Positions 51,001 to 62,613 are shown, counted from the first letter of the stretch. The stretch: DNA of 64,000 nt from Gymnopus androsaceus JB14 (GCA_009733575.1 ML769722.1:1-64000); one strand, 5' to 3'. Notes: generated by a model from the sequence alone, not told the origin. Made by a program: numbers and translations.

Positions 51001-52247
51001 CTAGTCTCTCCAAGGCTGAAGATCAACCTTGAGCTTCGGTGATCCCTTCAAAAATGGAAGCTTCCAACCAAGTATCTCAGTCGGTATTAATAGCCGGTTC
51101 GACCCCTTCACCACAATAGTCACCAGCTCGAGTGGAGCAAACACTGGCTGTGCAAACAACCGATTGAGGACAGCATGGTCCCATTCCAACTCCCATTGAG
51201 CAGTATCAGGCTCAGAGGAATGGGCAGTCATGACCAGAGTAAAATGGCGTAAGGGGTGTGTATGCCTATCCAGATTCAGAAGAGGTTCAAAGAACGACCG
51301 AATCCAGGGAATGAGGATGTCTGTTCCAGCTCGAGATTTGCAGATATCCAGCACAAAACTATCCAAGTTCGGTAAGAGTCCAAGATGAATGAGACCCGAG
51401 TCTAGAAAAGGAAGGTTATAGAATCACTTGGACGCAATAGACAGGTAAGCACACCTCCAGGTCCATTTTGGTATTCCAGCTCCAACTTTGTAAGAGTAAG
51501 ACCAGCATGCCAGACTATGAGAGCTACGGACTGGTAAATCGTTGTCGGGTTCCGACCAAAGATACGCATACGCAAAAATCGCAGATCTTGAATCGCAATT
51601 GAGCACAATTCTTCTTTGAACCAAGGAGTGAGGGTATCAGTATCGTCGGTCGCAAACTCGTCAAGTTTTATTGACCGAGGGATAGCGAAATCCGAAGCGG
51701 TCGGCTCATTCCTTCCATCACAATTCAGAAGCCTGATTGTCAACCCCTTCAAGTACGTCGCATGGCTCAACAGAGAAGCCAGGTCGGCAAATGTGTGGAA
51801 GGAACACCCAGTGATTGCGATTCGAGTGAGGGAGTGAGCTTGGAACGCGTCAGACAGTGCCGTTTTGAGTAAAGGATACAGTGTTGGCCAGCAGACATAG
51901 TCGAATTCTATCGTCTCCACTTTAGATAGTCGCTGGATAACTCCTGCAGCAATCCGAGCATGAAGCTTTTCTTTTTCCGGCCCTTCTACATTATTGAAAC
52001 TCCACAAATTCAGAAGTTGGACACCCAATGCTAGATGCGGTTTCTCATCGAATATCGCAATGAGCCACTCTGTTTTGACTAGAGAGTCTCCATGGCCATT
52101 CAGCCCGAGCTTTTCAAAAATGCGACACTGAGAGGGGAGAACCCAAGCTTTTTCAACAAGAGAACAGTTGGAGAGAACATTCTTATCGGAGGAAAGGTTG
52201 TCGAGGATACAATCTATGAGCTCGTTGGGCAGAGATTCCACTGCCAT
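51001..52247 (-). CDS. F-box protein (397 aa, two exons)
   Basis: Start ATG at 52247 (MAVESLPNELIDCILDNLSS), exon 1 52247-51455, a 53-nt intron (51402-51454, GTGTGC...CTAG), exon 2 51401-51001. The total of 1194 nt closes in frame. The N-terminal F-box (LPNELIDCILDNL...NCSLV..AW) would bind Skp1 in an SCF ubiquitin ligase. The rest is the leucine-rich, weakly repetitive type typical of the expanded Agaricomycete F-box family (IFEKLGLNGH, HATYLKGLTIRLLNCDG, LTLTKLELEYQNG, LRHFTLVM). An upstream in-frame ATG at 52412 would add 55 residues without F-box similarity; I prefer the start at the F-box. Fragments of paralogues lie at 39206-39530 and 52695-52815. Confidence 0.8.
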
Positions 52248-52489
52248 TTGATCGTGTCGAAAGCAGGAAGGATTTGGGCGCTTCAGCCTGTCCCTGTCAT
52301 AAAGAAAGCTGTGTGGAATTCTAATGAGTATGCAAGTGAGTTGCAGCGTCATATAAGCATTCGTTGGACGAGGCGTTCGAAGAGCTGCAAAGAAGGAGTA
52401 TTCCATGTCCACTCAGACTCCCAGTCATGATAAAGTATCTGTATGTCATTTCCATTCCATTTTTGTACAACTTGTTCCCCGCCCACTTC

Positions 52490-52570
52490 TACTTTACTTA
52501 CCTGGAAAGATACCTAGCGAAATGGATTCTAGAAAAAGTCTACACTCGAAGCGTTAACGCTGCGTTTAAT
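52490..52570 (+). repeat. Segment shared with the GDH2 spacer at 38135-38220
   Basis: About 80 bp, upstream of the F-box gene, containing TGGAAAGATACCTAGCGAAA and AAAAAGTCTACAC, with a clear counterpart at 38135-38220. It may be promoter-side sequence copied together with F-box fragments. Confidence 0.6.
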
Positions 52571-52694
52571 TACTGTAGGACACTTTCTATTTGAAAATAC
52601 TGCTGATTTGAGAGTTCCGCAAGTGTTTCCAGAAAAGTGTCCCATTGGAGTCTGGATGGTAGATGACTGTAGTTATCTATACCTATTCGCTTCA

Positions 52695-52815
52695 GGCAGC
52701 TGAAAATCAAGCTTGAGCTTCCATGATGCCTTCAAAAATGTAAGCTTCCAACCAGGTGCTCAGTCGGTATATATAGACATGGCAGAATGTTCGACCCCTT
52801 CACCACAATATTCTG
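52695..52815 (-). pseudogene. Fragment of the 3' end of an F-box gene
   Basis: The + strand text GCTTCCAACCAGGTGCTCAG ... TTCGACCCCTTCACCACAAT closely matches 51013-51120, which is the end of exon 2 of the F-box gene. So a second, truncated copy lies immediately upstream of the intact gene. Confidence 0.65.
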
Positions 52816-52984
52816 TTCAATATAATCCTGGCATAATCATGCTTACAGTGCTCAATTATAATATAAAATTTCCTGTGGTGGATCAGGCACAAAATCCTGA
52901 AAACAAAAACTCGGCATTCATTTCATTCATGCACTCATAATAAAGTACTTACATTAATATCTGTATGTATGTTATGTACTACAC

Positions 52985-53165
52985 CCATTCCCCAATAGAC
53001 CTTGCAAGACCATTACAATGGGCCCGTATTTTATGGAGTCATGTCCTGTTACATCTTTCCCTGTAAATCTACAAGAGTCCTATTATATCTCCTGTAGCAA
53101 TATAAGCCCTTGTCCCCATTCCATTGGGAGGTCCCATTATGCCCTCCTGACCTAATCTAAGCCCC
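52985..53165 (+). repeat. CCCATTACAATGGG-type repeat, forward copy
   Basis: Words such as CCATTACAATGGGCCC, TGTATTTTA/CGTATTTTA, GTCCTATTATAT and GTCCCATTATGCCC recur in inverted orientation at 56085-56240 and, partly, in direct orientation at 53845-53965 (GGTCCCATTATGCCC). Not coding. Confidence 0.55.
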
Positions 53166-53177
53166 ATATCCCTAATC

Positions 53178-53838
53178 CATCAGCAAAACCTGGGTGAAGG
53201 TCATAGCAGCTATAGCAATCTATAGCAAGCCATAGCAGCCATAGTGCTATGAAATGCTATGAGCTGCTATGAGATCACCGAGTACTCGAGCCAGCTGTCA
53301 ACATTTTGACAGCTGTCACTCTCTTCTGTCAATAGTATATAGCATCGACGAGTCATTGTAACTTCCCCAAGTTCCCTTCCTTCCCTCCCAAATTTCTTTT
53401 TTTTTCTAAGTTGTTTCTGAGTCACTTTGGCTCGGTGTTCTCGGTGAGTTTCATTCAAGCCGTTCAATATCTAATTAAGCATTGCATGCTATACTGTAGC
53501 TTTATCTATGCTATATACTAGTTACCATAGCTCTGTTTTGGTAAACTATCCTACTATGTACTACTAATCTGACAATATATATGATTTATTATAATTATTT
53601 GGTCTCGCAAGTGAGAGAAACAATTCCAAGGACAACAAAAAAATGAATTGAAAGACTGACAGATGATGCAATGATGTGCCATGAAATGCAAAATCCATAG
53701 CAACCCATAGCAGCTCATAGCAATCCATAGCAATCCATAGCTCTGGATAGATGGGGACCTTGCTATGGGTGCTATGGGTGCTATGAGTGCTGGATAGCGC
53801 TATCCAGCACTGTCCAGTACACCCAGGTTTTGCTGATG
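53178..53838. mobile_element. Foldback element, CATCAGCAAAACCTG family, large or composite copy
   Basis: Left end CATCAGCAAAACCTGGGTG at 53178 and the exact inverse CACCCAGGTTTTGCTGATG ending at 53838 (19-bp perfect terminal repeat). Inside each end are arrays of CATAGCAATCCATAG-type words that pair with CTATGAG/CTATGGG words. The middle (about 53280-53690) is AT-rich unrelated sequence. Either one 661-bp element or an element split by an insertion. Flanks share GGTCCCATTATGCCC. Confidence 0.65.
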
Positions 53839-54153
53839 AGTCCATTGCAAGGTCCCATTATGCCCTTCTATCTTAATCTAAGCTATATGTCCCAATTCTA
53901 CCTGTCCCATTACAATTTATCACCTCAGCACCATCCTATTATGGTGGTCCCATTGAAATGGGACAAACGATCAAGGCTCTGCACCATCAGTCACGGCCAC
54001 ATGCACATGATTTACAGATTGCTGCAGCCATCACCGTACCATGGTCCATACAATTATTGACTGTACCCGTACGTACCTACATCTATCGGGTCATCAGTGT
54101 ATTCGAGTCTGCCAAGACTAATACTTTTTCATGTAGAAAATGACCCATGCATC
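53839..54153. other. Non-coding, CCCATT-type repeat remnants
   Basis: 53845-53965 is a partial direct copy of the repeat at 52985-53165. No gene. Confidence 0.4.
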
Positions 54154-54995
54154 AATCTGACAATAGAAATCACTACTAATTCCAATACTTACATGGGTCA
54201 TTCCTACACCATAGAATGTTCAGTGCTTATGAAATATTTCCGGTCATTTCATATGGTTAAAAGGACTCTGCTGATTTGAGATGAACATATTTTGGAGTAA
54301 AAGCAAATGGTACAATTCAATCTGACAATGAAAATCACTACTGATTCCAGTACAGTGGTGGTACTTACATGGGTCATTTACTACACCCTAAAGTATTCAA
54401 TGCATCCAACAAATTTTCAGTCATTTCAGATGGTTAAAAAGCCTCTAATCACCCAGGATGAATGTACTAGCTATGTGGAAAAGTGTTGGTAATTTTAATT
54501 TTCATGCAGTATTATTTCAAAGAATACCTTTCTTTAGCTACCAAAAATTAGCTGGGAATAGTGAGAATGAACGATACTTCTGTATACCACCTACTCCAGT
54601 TCAATATCCTTGACACAGATGCCTCAAAAAGACACCAATTTTGGGTGGAAAATGCGAAAATATGGGTATTTCACAAAAGTTTGTCCTATATTTGAGCCAT
54701 TGAGTGGGTTTACATCCCGCTTTCTATTGTTTTTTTTAGAGAGAATCCTAAAGTATTATTATGGCACCTTTTACCCAAGGATAAGTGCTGCTGTTGGCAA
54801 CTGGACCCCATGTAACTGAAATTACCAACACTTTTCCACATCGCGAGTATTTGGGAGCAAGAGCAAGTGATATCATTCAATCTGACAATAGAAATCACTA
54901 CTGATTTTGGTGCTTGTGCGGGTCATTTTCTACAATCCAAAATATAAAATTTCGAACCATATCAAACAGCTTAAAAGAACTCTGTTCAAAAAAAT
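54154..54995 (+). repeat. Three direct repeats of ~165 bp
   Basis: Units begin AATCTGACAAT(A/G)(G/A)AAATCAC at 54154, 54319 and 54879. Each continues with GGGTCATT, CTACA and a TTAAAA-AC/GCCTCT part. The first two are adjacent; the third follows after about 400 bp of unrelated sequence. Not coding. Confidence 0.7.
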
Positions 54996-55705
54996 TTGAG
55001 GTTGGGCCATATGATCAATAAGTAACCTGCAGGCGCATATATGCAATGGAACCAGCGAGGGAACCCTAGATTGGGTTTCAGATAATTCTACTGAGAAACC
55101 CTGTTAGAGGGGTTGTTGAGTCCTAATAACCCTCAGAACTCCGGTGTAACGGTGACAGTGACACCGGCATTGCAATGGGACACAGCAGAAAGGTCTAAAT
55201 CTAAGTATGCACCTGAGAGAATGAGAACATTTATGGTTTATATCTGTCTAATGCACATAAGCTGGCTACAGGGGTCCCCAAACTGTGTGTCATGAGCCAT
55301 GTTCTCTGGCAGTGTGTTTGCTGTCCTGCTCCTAGTCTCCTAGGCTTGAGTTTGAAGTTGAAGATTTAAGGATTTAAGACACTGCTTGATGCATGGCGTG
55401 AATGACATGAACCAGGAACTTATGATCATGCTTTGATTCAATTCCGCAACAATGCTGAGTGTGTTTTTGGCATGTAGAAAAGCTAGTGAGTTTAGTATCA
55501 TTGAAGAAAAGAAAAGCGCACCTATTAGGACCATCACTTTATCCATCACTACTCTTCTCTATTGCTGCCACTCTGAGTACATCAGATAAAATACTGGATT
55601 GTGCTGAAAAGGTTCTGGCAGTGTGAGCATGTTGGTGTTTTTTTTGCTGAGATTCAATGCAAGCAAGACAGAGGTGAGAAGGTTGAAGAGAAGGTTGAAG
55701 AGGAG
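54996..55705. other. Unassigned non-coding region
   Basis: No recognised gene. A short - strand frame at 55340-55549 has no familiar motif. Confidence 0.35.
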
Positions 55706-55843
55706 CATCAGCAAAACCTGTATTGACTGGGACCCTCTGGGAGCACTGGCCAGCGCTTGCCGGCACTGGACAGAACTCGGCAGTGCTGGCAAGTGCTTGC
55801 CAGCACTCCCAGAGGGTCCCAGTCAATACAGGTTTTGCTGATG
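55706..55843. mobile_element. Foldback element, CATCAGCAAAACCTG family, near-perfect hairpin
   Basis: 138 bp. The terminal repeat is perfect for 38 bp (CATCAGCAAAACCTGTATTG, then ACTGGGACCCTCTGGGAG, with the exact inverse at the right end). The loop region is itself made of CACTGGCCAGCGCTTGCC-like and TGGCAAGTGCTTGCCAGCA-like palindromic words. It has no coding capacity. It shares only the first 19 bases with the copy at 50634. Confidence 0.9.
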
Positions 55844-56849
55844 AGGGTGAAGAGTGACATGGGTCATTGGTGATTGCACTGGACACATTGGACATCCAAT
55901 GCTGGATGGCATACATGTCAAGGTTCGCACCCAGTCAATATCCGGGGTGACCGGCAATCACAAGACACAAAGAGGGTTGTTTTGTATCAAAGGGATTGTC
56001 AAGTAGAATTATCCTTGGATTTCCCACTCTCATGTGCTTGGTTTCCCAAGTGGGGTGGAGCAATAGTATTCAGAAAGGATTAGAATGGGACAGGGAGCCC
56101 ATTATAATGAGACTAGGGGCCCATTTAAAAGAGGACTAGGTGGGTGAGCTATGGGCAAGTTTGTAATGGGACACAACTGTAAAATACAGGGATCATTGTA
56201 ATGGGCTTACATGGTCCCCTGCATTCCCATTCCCATTCCATTTTCATACAACTTCCAATATGTTCTGCAGCAAGGGGGCTCAAGAAATTAAGCGCCCGAC
56301 CGGGGGTAGGTTAGTTAGTCCAGCTGCCAGCACAAAAAAGAAAAATTCCACCCCCCTTATATACCCGCAGAATACCCTTGGAATTTATTCAGAATCATAA
56401 TTTTGAGCTTACAGATTCCTCTAGTAGCTTCAGATTGGCTTCCGAAGCAGTGGAAGCAGTAGTAACATCGGCACAGAGGCACAAGAGAAAAGGCTGCGAA
56501 ACCATAAACGGTTTGGGTAGGTTCGAAATTTTTTGAATTGGAGTAATAGTACTAACAAAAACACATCCAGTATCATATGGAATGTATAGGGTTGAACCAA
56601 TTCATCAAGTCATGGACTTGCAATGCTTGTAAGAGCATCAAGCATTAGTAGGAGTAGTTATTTGATTACTATCTAATCAAGATATACCATATATGGGCGT
56701 GGGAATGCTTACATAGTATAGTAGTCCCCTCCAACTGTTCGAAAATATATATTTCGACCTGCAGTCCCTTGTTAAATTTCTTGAGCCTCCTTGACTGGGA
56801 GTCTGAATTTGCATGATACCTACAGTAACCTACTGACTGTTGGAAAGCT
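55844..56849. other. Non-coding; inverted CCCATT-type repeat at 56085-56240
   Basis: 56085-56240 is the reverse-oriented relative of 52985-53165 (CCCATTATAATGAG, TTGTAATGGGACAC, AAATACAGGGATCATTGTAA). The remainder is unassigned. Confidence 0.45.
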
Positions 56850-56854
56850 GAACT

Positions 56855-57171
56855 TGTTGAACGTATGATGATATCACTCATCATCTCGGTCATATGACGC
56901 TATCAGTCATCGCCAAGGTAGTCTTACTCAGCCTCAGTAGTATCTTAGTAAGTAGCTTTATGGACAACATCATAGGTCATGCACATAGAACATACTAGAA
57001 GGATACTACTATATATGTAACAAATACAGTACTACAGTATATAAGGACTCCAGTAGTACTGCTAATGATAACAACTTCTACTAGTCTTTTACCTCTCTCT
57101 ATCTGCTCTACAAGCTTAACCACTTGGTGAGTGCTAGTCACTGCGCCTCCTAGCTTATATGCTGTGCAACA
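56855..57171 (+). repeat. Copia-2 5' LTR
   Basis: TATATAAGG (about 57038-57046) is the likely TATA box. Unlike Copia-1 there is no duplicated leader. Confidence 0.85.
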
Positions 57172-57183
57172 GGTTATGGGCCC
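57172..57183 (+). promoter_or_regulatory. Primer binding site for an initiator tRNA-Met half
   Basis: GGTTATGGGCCC directly follows the LTR. Its reverse complement GGGCCCATAACC is the anticodon stem-loop sequence (CAT anticodon) of eukaryotic initiator tRNA-Met, the same internal priming site known for Drosophila copia. Confidence 0.85.
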
Positions 57184-57811
57184 CAAGTCCCTCTTGTCGT
57201 TGTGCTTCACAATGATCAGGTTGCCTTTGGCCCTGTTCATGTACACCTTGAGGGCTGTCCCTAGCCTTTGAGTGTGGTTGGTGATCGCTGTAGGATGGTC
57301 ATGATGTTGGGCTGTAGCATGAATCAAGCCCCAAAAATTTACGTACAATACCTTCTTTCTTTCATGAACCCAGGTACCAGGCCGAGCCTTACATTGCTCC
57401 TGCCAGTATGCTGAAGAAGGGTTTAAAGGCTTCACAGCTCCCTTATTGATGTGAACCGTGTGGCACATTGATTACGATATAAATTTTTATCATGATACTT
57501 TTTTTTTAGATAGATCTACATACAAATCCCCCCTGATGGCTTAAGTCCCTTAAACAATCAAATGATAGATGCGCACTTAATTGTTGCTGCTCATCATGAG
57601 ATCTTTCAATCTGCCATACAGGATTTTTTAGATAGATCTTAGATACATCAGATGCTCAGATGGAATGGCTGAGATCTAATGATGGAAAAGCGATCATTGG
57701 TTACAATGTGTACAGGTGACACGCGACATGAGCGCGATTTGGGTTTCATAGCTGTTTGATAATAGCAGCTACTGATCAGTTGTCTTTCACAGATCAACCC
57801 AATTTTTCGAA
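57184..57811 (+). other. Long untranslated leader of Copia-2 with an antisense open frame
   Basis: About 630 bp between primer site and gag start. On the - strand 57468-56995 is open for 157 codons (MCHTVHINKGAVKP..., KKVLYVNFWGLIHATA, RLGTALKVYMNRAKGNLIIV), running into the LTR. Composition looks protein-like, but I recognise no family and it may be chance. Confidence 0.4.
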
Positions 57812-60800
57812 ATGTCTTCCACATCTTCCAACGTCAACAACACATCTGGTCTCAACAGTGTTCCCATGCATGATGGTAGTAACCAGACTGTTTGGGCTGC
57901 TGGTATGAAAGCCTATCTCTGGTTTGCCAAACTTTGGCCCTATGTTGATGGGTCAAAAACTGAACCTGTGGCTCCGGCAGATGAATCCGATGACCCAAAC
58001 TACCAAACCAAATTTGATGCCTAGAATGAAGCGGATGAGCAAGCCATCAGCGCCATCCTGATGAAAATTCCCTATCAATATCATCACCTAGCAACTAAAG
58101 CAAATGGTGATGATAGGAATTCCAAAGAACTTTGGGAAGCCATCAAAGCTCAATTTGGTAAAACAGGTATTGCAGGTGTTTATTCGGAGTTCCTTTCTGC
58201 CATCCACTTCCATGTTAGGGAAGGGGAAAATCCAGTTCCAGCCCTTGGGGACCTGACTTTGATTATTCAGTGCTTGACTGAATCGAACATCAAACTTGAT
58301 GGTAATCTGCAGGTTCTACTTTATCTTGCAGCTCTTCCAAGTTCTTGGGAAGGGTTCAAGACTTTGGTTCTCACTTCTTGCACTGGTACTAACTGGAATG
58401 TTTCCAACATTTTGACTCTGATCAAAAATGAATGGAATTGTTGCAGCACCAGGCAACAATCCTCCCTTCAATCTCGGATCAGCGGCGTTAAATGCCACCG
58501 CTTCAATCCCAATTGGAAGAAACAGAAGAAGCAGCATGGCGAAGGCCAGCAGCAGCAGGACCAGCAATCTGGTTCATCTTCTCAGCCCAATAACGGAAAG
58601 AAGCGTGGATCCCGAGGAGGTAAGAAGTATAAAGGAAAAAAGAAGGCTTTTGAGTCAGTTGAAGTTGCTCAAGCTTCTGTTACCCCTAATGACTTCGAAA
58701 TGGAAGCTGAACCCTTCGAGACCATGGAAGCTTTGGAATTTGATTATGAGGACCCCTTCATGCAGTGGCAAGTTAATTCTTCTTTATTAAAATCTCCTAA
58801 CTCATTAAAATCACAACAGAATAATTTGATAGTGCGGATCACACAAGGCCAAAATGGCCATTTGGACTTATTTTTACTGCCGCTTGTATTTTTTAATAAA
58901 TATATTCTGTTTGCCGATGTCAAAGATGAGATTGCTGCTTTAAGCGCAAGATATAAAGAAGATATCTGGATCTTAGATTCAGGTGCATCCATACATACCA
59001 CGCCATATAAGTCAGATTTCACAGAATTAAAACAATTAGAAAAACCAATAGAAATCCAGACTGCTGATAAGCGGTCAAAGACTTATATTACGCATGCTGG
59101 TGTTGTTCTCATCAAACATACCAATGAAAATAATGTCACCCAAGTTACTAAATTGGAACCAGTATTTTACCAACCACATTCACCATACCGTCTTCTCTCA
59201 CAAGGCAGCATCTTGCGCCATGGCTACTATGCCTATGCTGATGAGAAGAAAATATCACTTAGGTTTAAGAGCAATCATAAGGTCTTCATGACGTGTTACC
59301 CCATGAACTTGTCAGATGCTCTACATTGGTTAAAAACCGAAGTTGTAAAGAGCAAGATTGACCTTTTTAGGGACTTTATTCCCAAAAATATCAGAATTCC
59401 AAAAAATCTGATTGCTCATAAAACTATTGACTATGATATATGGCATTGTCGCCTTGGACATCCTTCAAAAGATGTTTTACGACATGTGTCTGAGGCAACA
59501 GGTGGTTTTCCTAAAGTTAATATCCCAAATGAGGACAAAGAAATATGTCCTGGTTGCGCTAAGGGTAAAATGACCCAGTGCACTTATCCCAATAGTGAGA
59601 AACGTGCTGAAAAACTCTTTGATTTAGTCCATATGGACATTATAGAGTTTCCCACAATTTTGTATCACAAGCATAAATATGTACTGAATATCCTTGATGA
59701 TCATTCATCATATGGCGCAGGATACCTCCTAGCTGCCAAATCTGACATATTCGAAGTGTTCAAGGAATTCTACAATCTTGTGGACCTCCAAGACGCTATC
59801 AATATAAAACAAATAAGAGTTGATAACGAATTTGTCACTAAGGATTTCAGACAATTTTGCCGTGATAAAGGGATCATATTGGGACCGTCGGCTCCATATG
59901 AACACCAGCAGAACGGGAGAATCGAAAGATTCAACCATACAATCCGTGAGAAATTGGAAGCCATGAGGCACATGGCCTGCTTACCACCTTCCTGGTGGGA
60001 ATTTAGTGTTCAAACTGCATATGTTGTCTATAACAGGACACCTATGCGCCGCCGATGGGATAAAAATAGAAATTGGAAAACACCTTACGAAATCAGATAT
60101 GGGAAGAAGCCCAATGTGTCCAAATTTCGGACTTTTGGATGTGCTGCATATGTGTGTTGTCCAAAGGAGACTCGCCCAAACAAGCAAGCTCCAAGATCAG
60201 AAGTAATGATTTTTATTGGATATACACAAGGCATGAATGCTTACCGCTTCATGTGCACACATAATAATTCAATTGCGACTTCTTCCAATGCCATATTTGA
60301 TGAGTGCTGGTTTCCACGCTGCTCAACATCAAAACCTACAGTTGACGTTAACAATAATGATTTTGAAGAGGATTCTGAACCATCCGGGTCCGCTCCTGAT
60401 GATAATGTTGAGGATGATGTCCCTGAGTTTCCTCCTCCACCGAATCATCCTGCTCCAATAGAACCACAAAATGATGGAGAAAATGGAGAAGGAGATGAGG
60501 AAGTAAGAGGTGGAGGAGAAGTGCCTGATCAACATGGTGCAGATGAAGGGGGAGCTGGTGTTATACAACCACCCCCAAATCCATTCAATCCTGGAATGGA
60601 ACCTGAACCAGCACCAATAGTAAGATGCTCTGAAAGAGCACGAGTACCTACCCAGAGACCTGGAAATATTTACGGTGATACACCTCCTGCCGAGATTGAT
60701 TGAAATGCTGGTCGATCTCGTAATATTGGTTCTGATATCAGATGGAATCGTCAGATTTACGGTGATCAACCTGAAGCTGGACCTTCCTGGCAAAGGCAAC

Positions 60801-62525
60801 CTGCTCGGCAACAGCCTAGAGCAAATAATCCCATTCCTGACCCACCTGTGAACAATTATTTGGGAGAAAGTATGAATGGACGCGGAAGCATTGAGTATAT
60901 TTCCCAGTTGGCTCATGAAGGGGGAGTAGCTTTTCTGGACTATTTGCTTTCTCAGGCTCCTGAAAATAAGGAAACGGTTTGAAACTGGCAGTTTCGTGAT
61001 TTGATGCGCCTTCCTGTAAAGGACCGGCAACTGTGGCTTGAAAAATGCAAAGAAGAAATTGACAGTCTAGTTAAGCGAAAGGTATTCGAAATTGTTGATC
61101 GACCCAATAACAGAAATGTCATAAAGAACAGATGGGTCTTTGATATCAAGTCAGATGGTCGGAAACGATCTAGACTTGTTGCCAGGGGATATTCTCAAGT
61201 AGAAGGAGTGGATTATGACGAATTGTTCTCTCCCATTGTCCGTTATGAAACAGTGCGAGTCTTACTTGCACTAGCTGCCCTACAAGATTGGGAACTAGAG
61301 GCACTGGACGTAAAAACTGCCTTTCTATATGACAAATTAGACGAGGAGATCTATATGGAATAACCTGAAGGCTTTGTCAAGGATAGCAGCAAGGTTTGGA
61401 GATTACGCCAATCTCTTTACGGCCTGAAGCAAGCTGGTTTGTCCTGGTGGCGCGCTTGTACAAAGTCAATGACCCAGGATCTAGGCTTCAAACGTTGCGC
61501 TTCAGATGCAGGCGTATATGTTTACAAAGAAAACAATAAGACCGTAATTGCAATCATCTATATTGATGATTCATTGTTCATGGGAAATGACAAAGAACTT
61601 GTCATGCGCAAGAAGCGCGAATTTATGCAACGTTGGGAGTGCCGCGACTTGGGCGCAGCACAGGAGTTCTTAGGCATGCGCATTCGGCGTGACAGATCTA
61701 AGCGGCGTTTGACCTTAGATCAGTCAGAATATCTTAAAAAGATTATAAAGCGCTTTAAATTAACAAACGCCAAAGTAGCGCGAACTCCACTACCAGCAGG
61801 ATATCAGCCTTCTAAATATGATGGTCCTGTTGATCCCAAAAGACGCCAGGAGTACCAACAAGTGATTGGCTCCTTATTATATCTGTCGCTTGGAACAAGA
61901 GCCAACATAGCCTACCATGTGGCAAAAATGTCACAATATTCAGCAAATCCTTCTCAGGATCATCTGAACAAGGCTTATTATATTATTCGCTACCTTATAG
62001 GTACCGCCGAATATTTTCTCGTCTATGATGGGAACTCTGGAGAAGGCTTCTATGCCAACTCGGATTCTGATCATGCATCAGATCCTGATACACGTCGATC
62101 CCAAACTGGGTACATTCTCAAACTGGCCAAGGGAATTGTGTCCTGGACTTCGTATCTCCAGAAGACAGTTGCTTTATCTTCCACCAAAGCTGTAATATAT
62201 GGCTTTAAGTGACTGTTGCAGACAAATCAGGTGGATCCTCAATTTACTTGGGGAAATTGGATTCCCACTGACTGGATTCCCACTTCTCAGTGATAACATG
62301 GGTTCGATCTTTATGGCCAATAATCAGGCTCAAGATTGTCGGACCAAACATATCGATGTCCAATATCACCACATCAGGGAAACTACTGAGTCAGGACTTG
62401 TGATCCCTTACTATATTCCAACGGATCAGAATGTCGCGGATCTTTTAACTAAGAATCTCGCTTGGGTTAAATTCAAACATTGCCGAGATCAACTTGGCAT
62501 TGAATTCATTGCTGACTTTGAATAA
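57812..62525 (+). pseudogene. Copia-2 gag-pol, inactivated
   Basis: ATG at 57812 (MSSTSSNVNNTSGL). Stops interrupt one continuous frame: TAG at 58022 (likely Trp or Gln codon), TGA at 60701 and 60979, and TAA at 61361 (MEQPEGF expected, CAA to TAA). A 1-nt insertion near 62197 shifts the RNase H frame (STKA-EYMALSDCC expected). Domains otherwise in order: Gag without a visible CCHC zinc knuckle but with a Lys/Arg-rich end; protease ILDSGASIHT; pre-integrase HCRLGHPS and CPGCAKGK; integrase with D (VHMDIIEF), D (RVDNEF) and E (NGRIERFNHT); RT with SRLVARGYSQVEGVDYDE, ALDVKTAFL and the YIDD pair; RNase H with ANSDSDHASD; C-terminal ADLLTKNL. Four nonsense codons next to almost identical LTRs are unexpected. 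Confidence 0.9.
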
Positions 62526-62613
62526 AGTTCACAAGAGACTGGATCTCAGGTGAGATTCACGTGCTTTCTAAGCACATGAGGAATTCTACCTCCACGACCT
62601 CAGCGAGGGGGAG

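Noticed and set aside
60329..61030. 233-codon - strand frame in Copia-2
   Set aside because: Antisense of the acidic linker between integrase and RT; the low-complexity Ile/Arg/Ser-rich product is a shadow.
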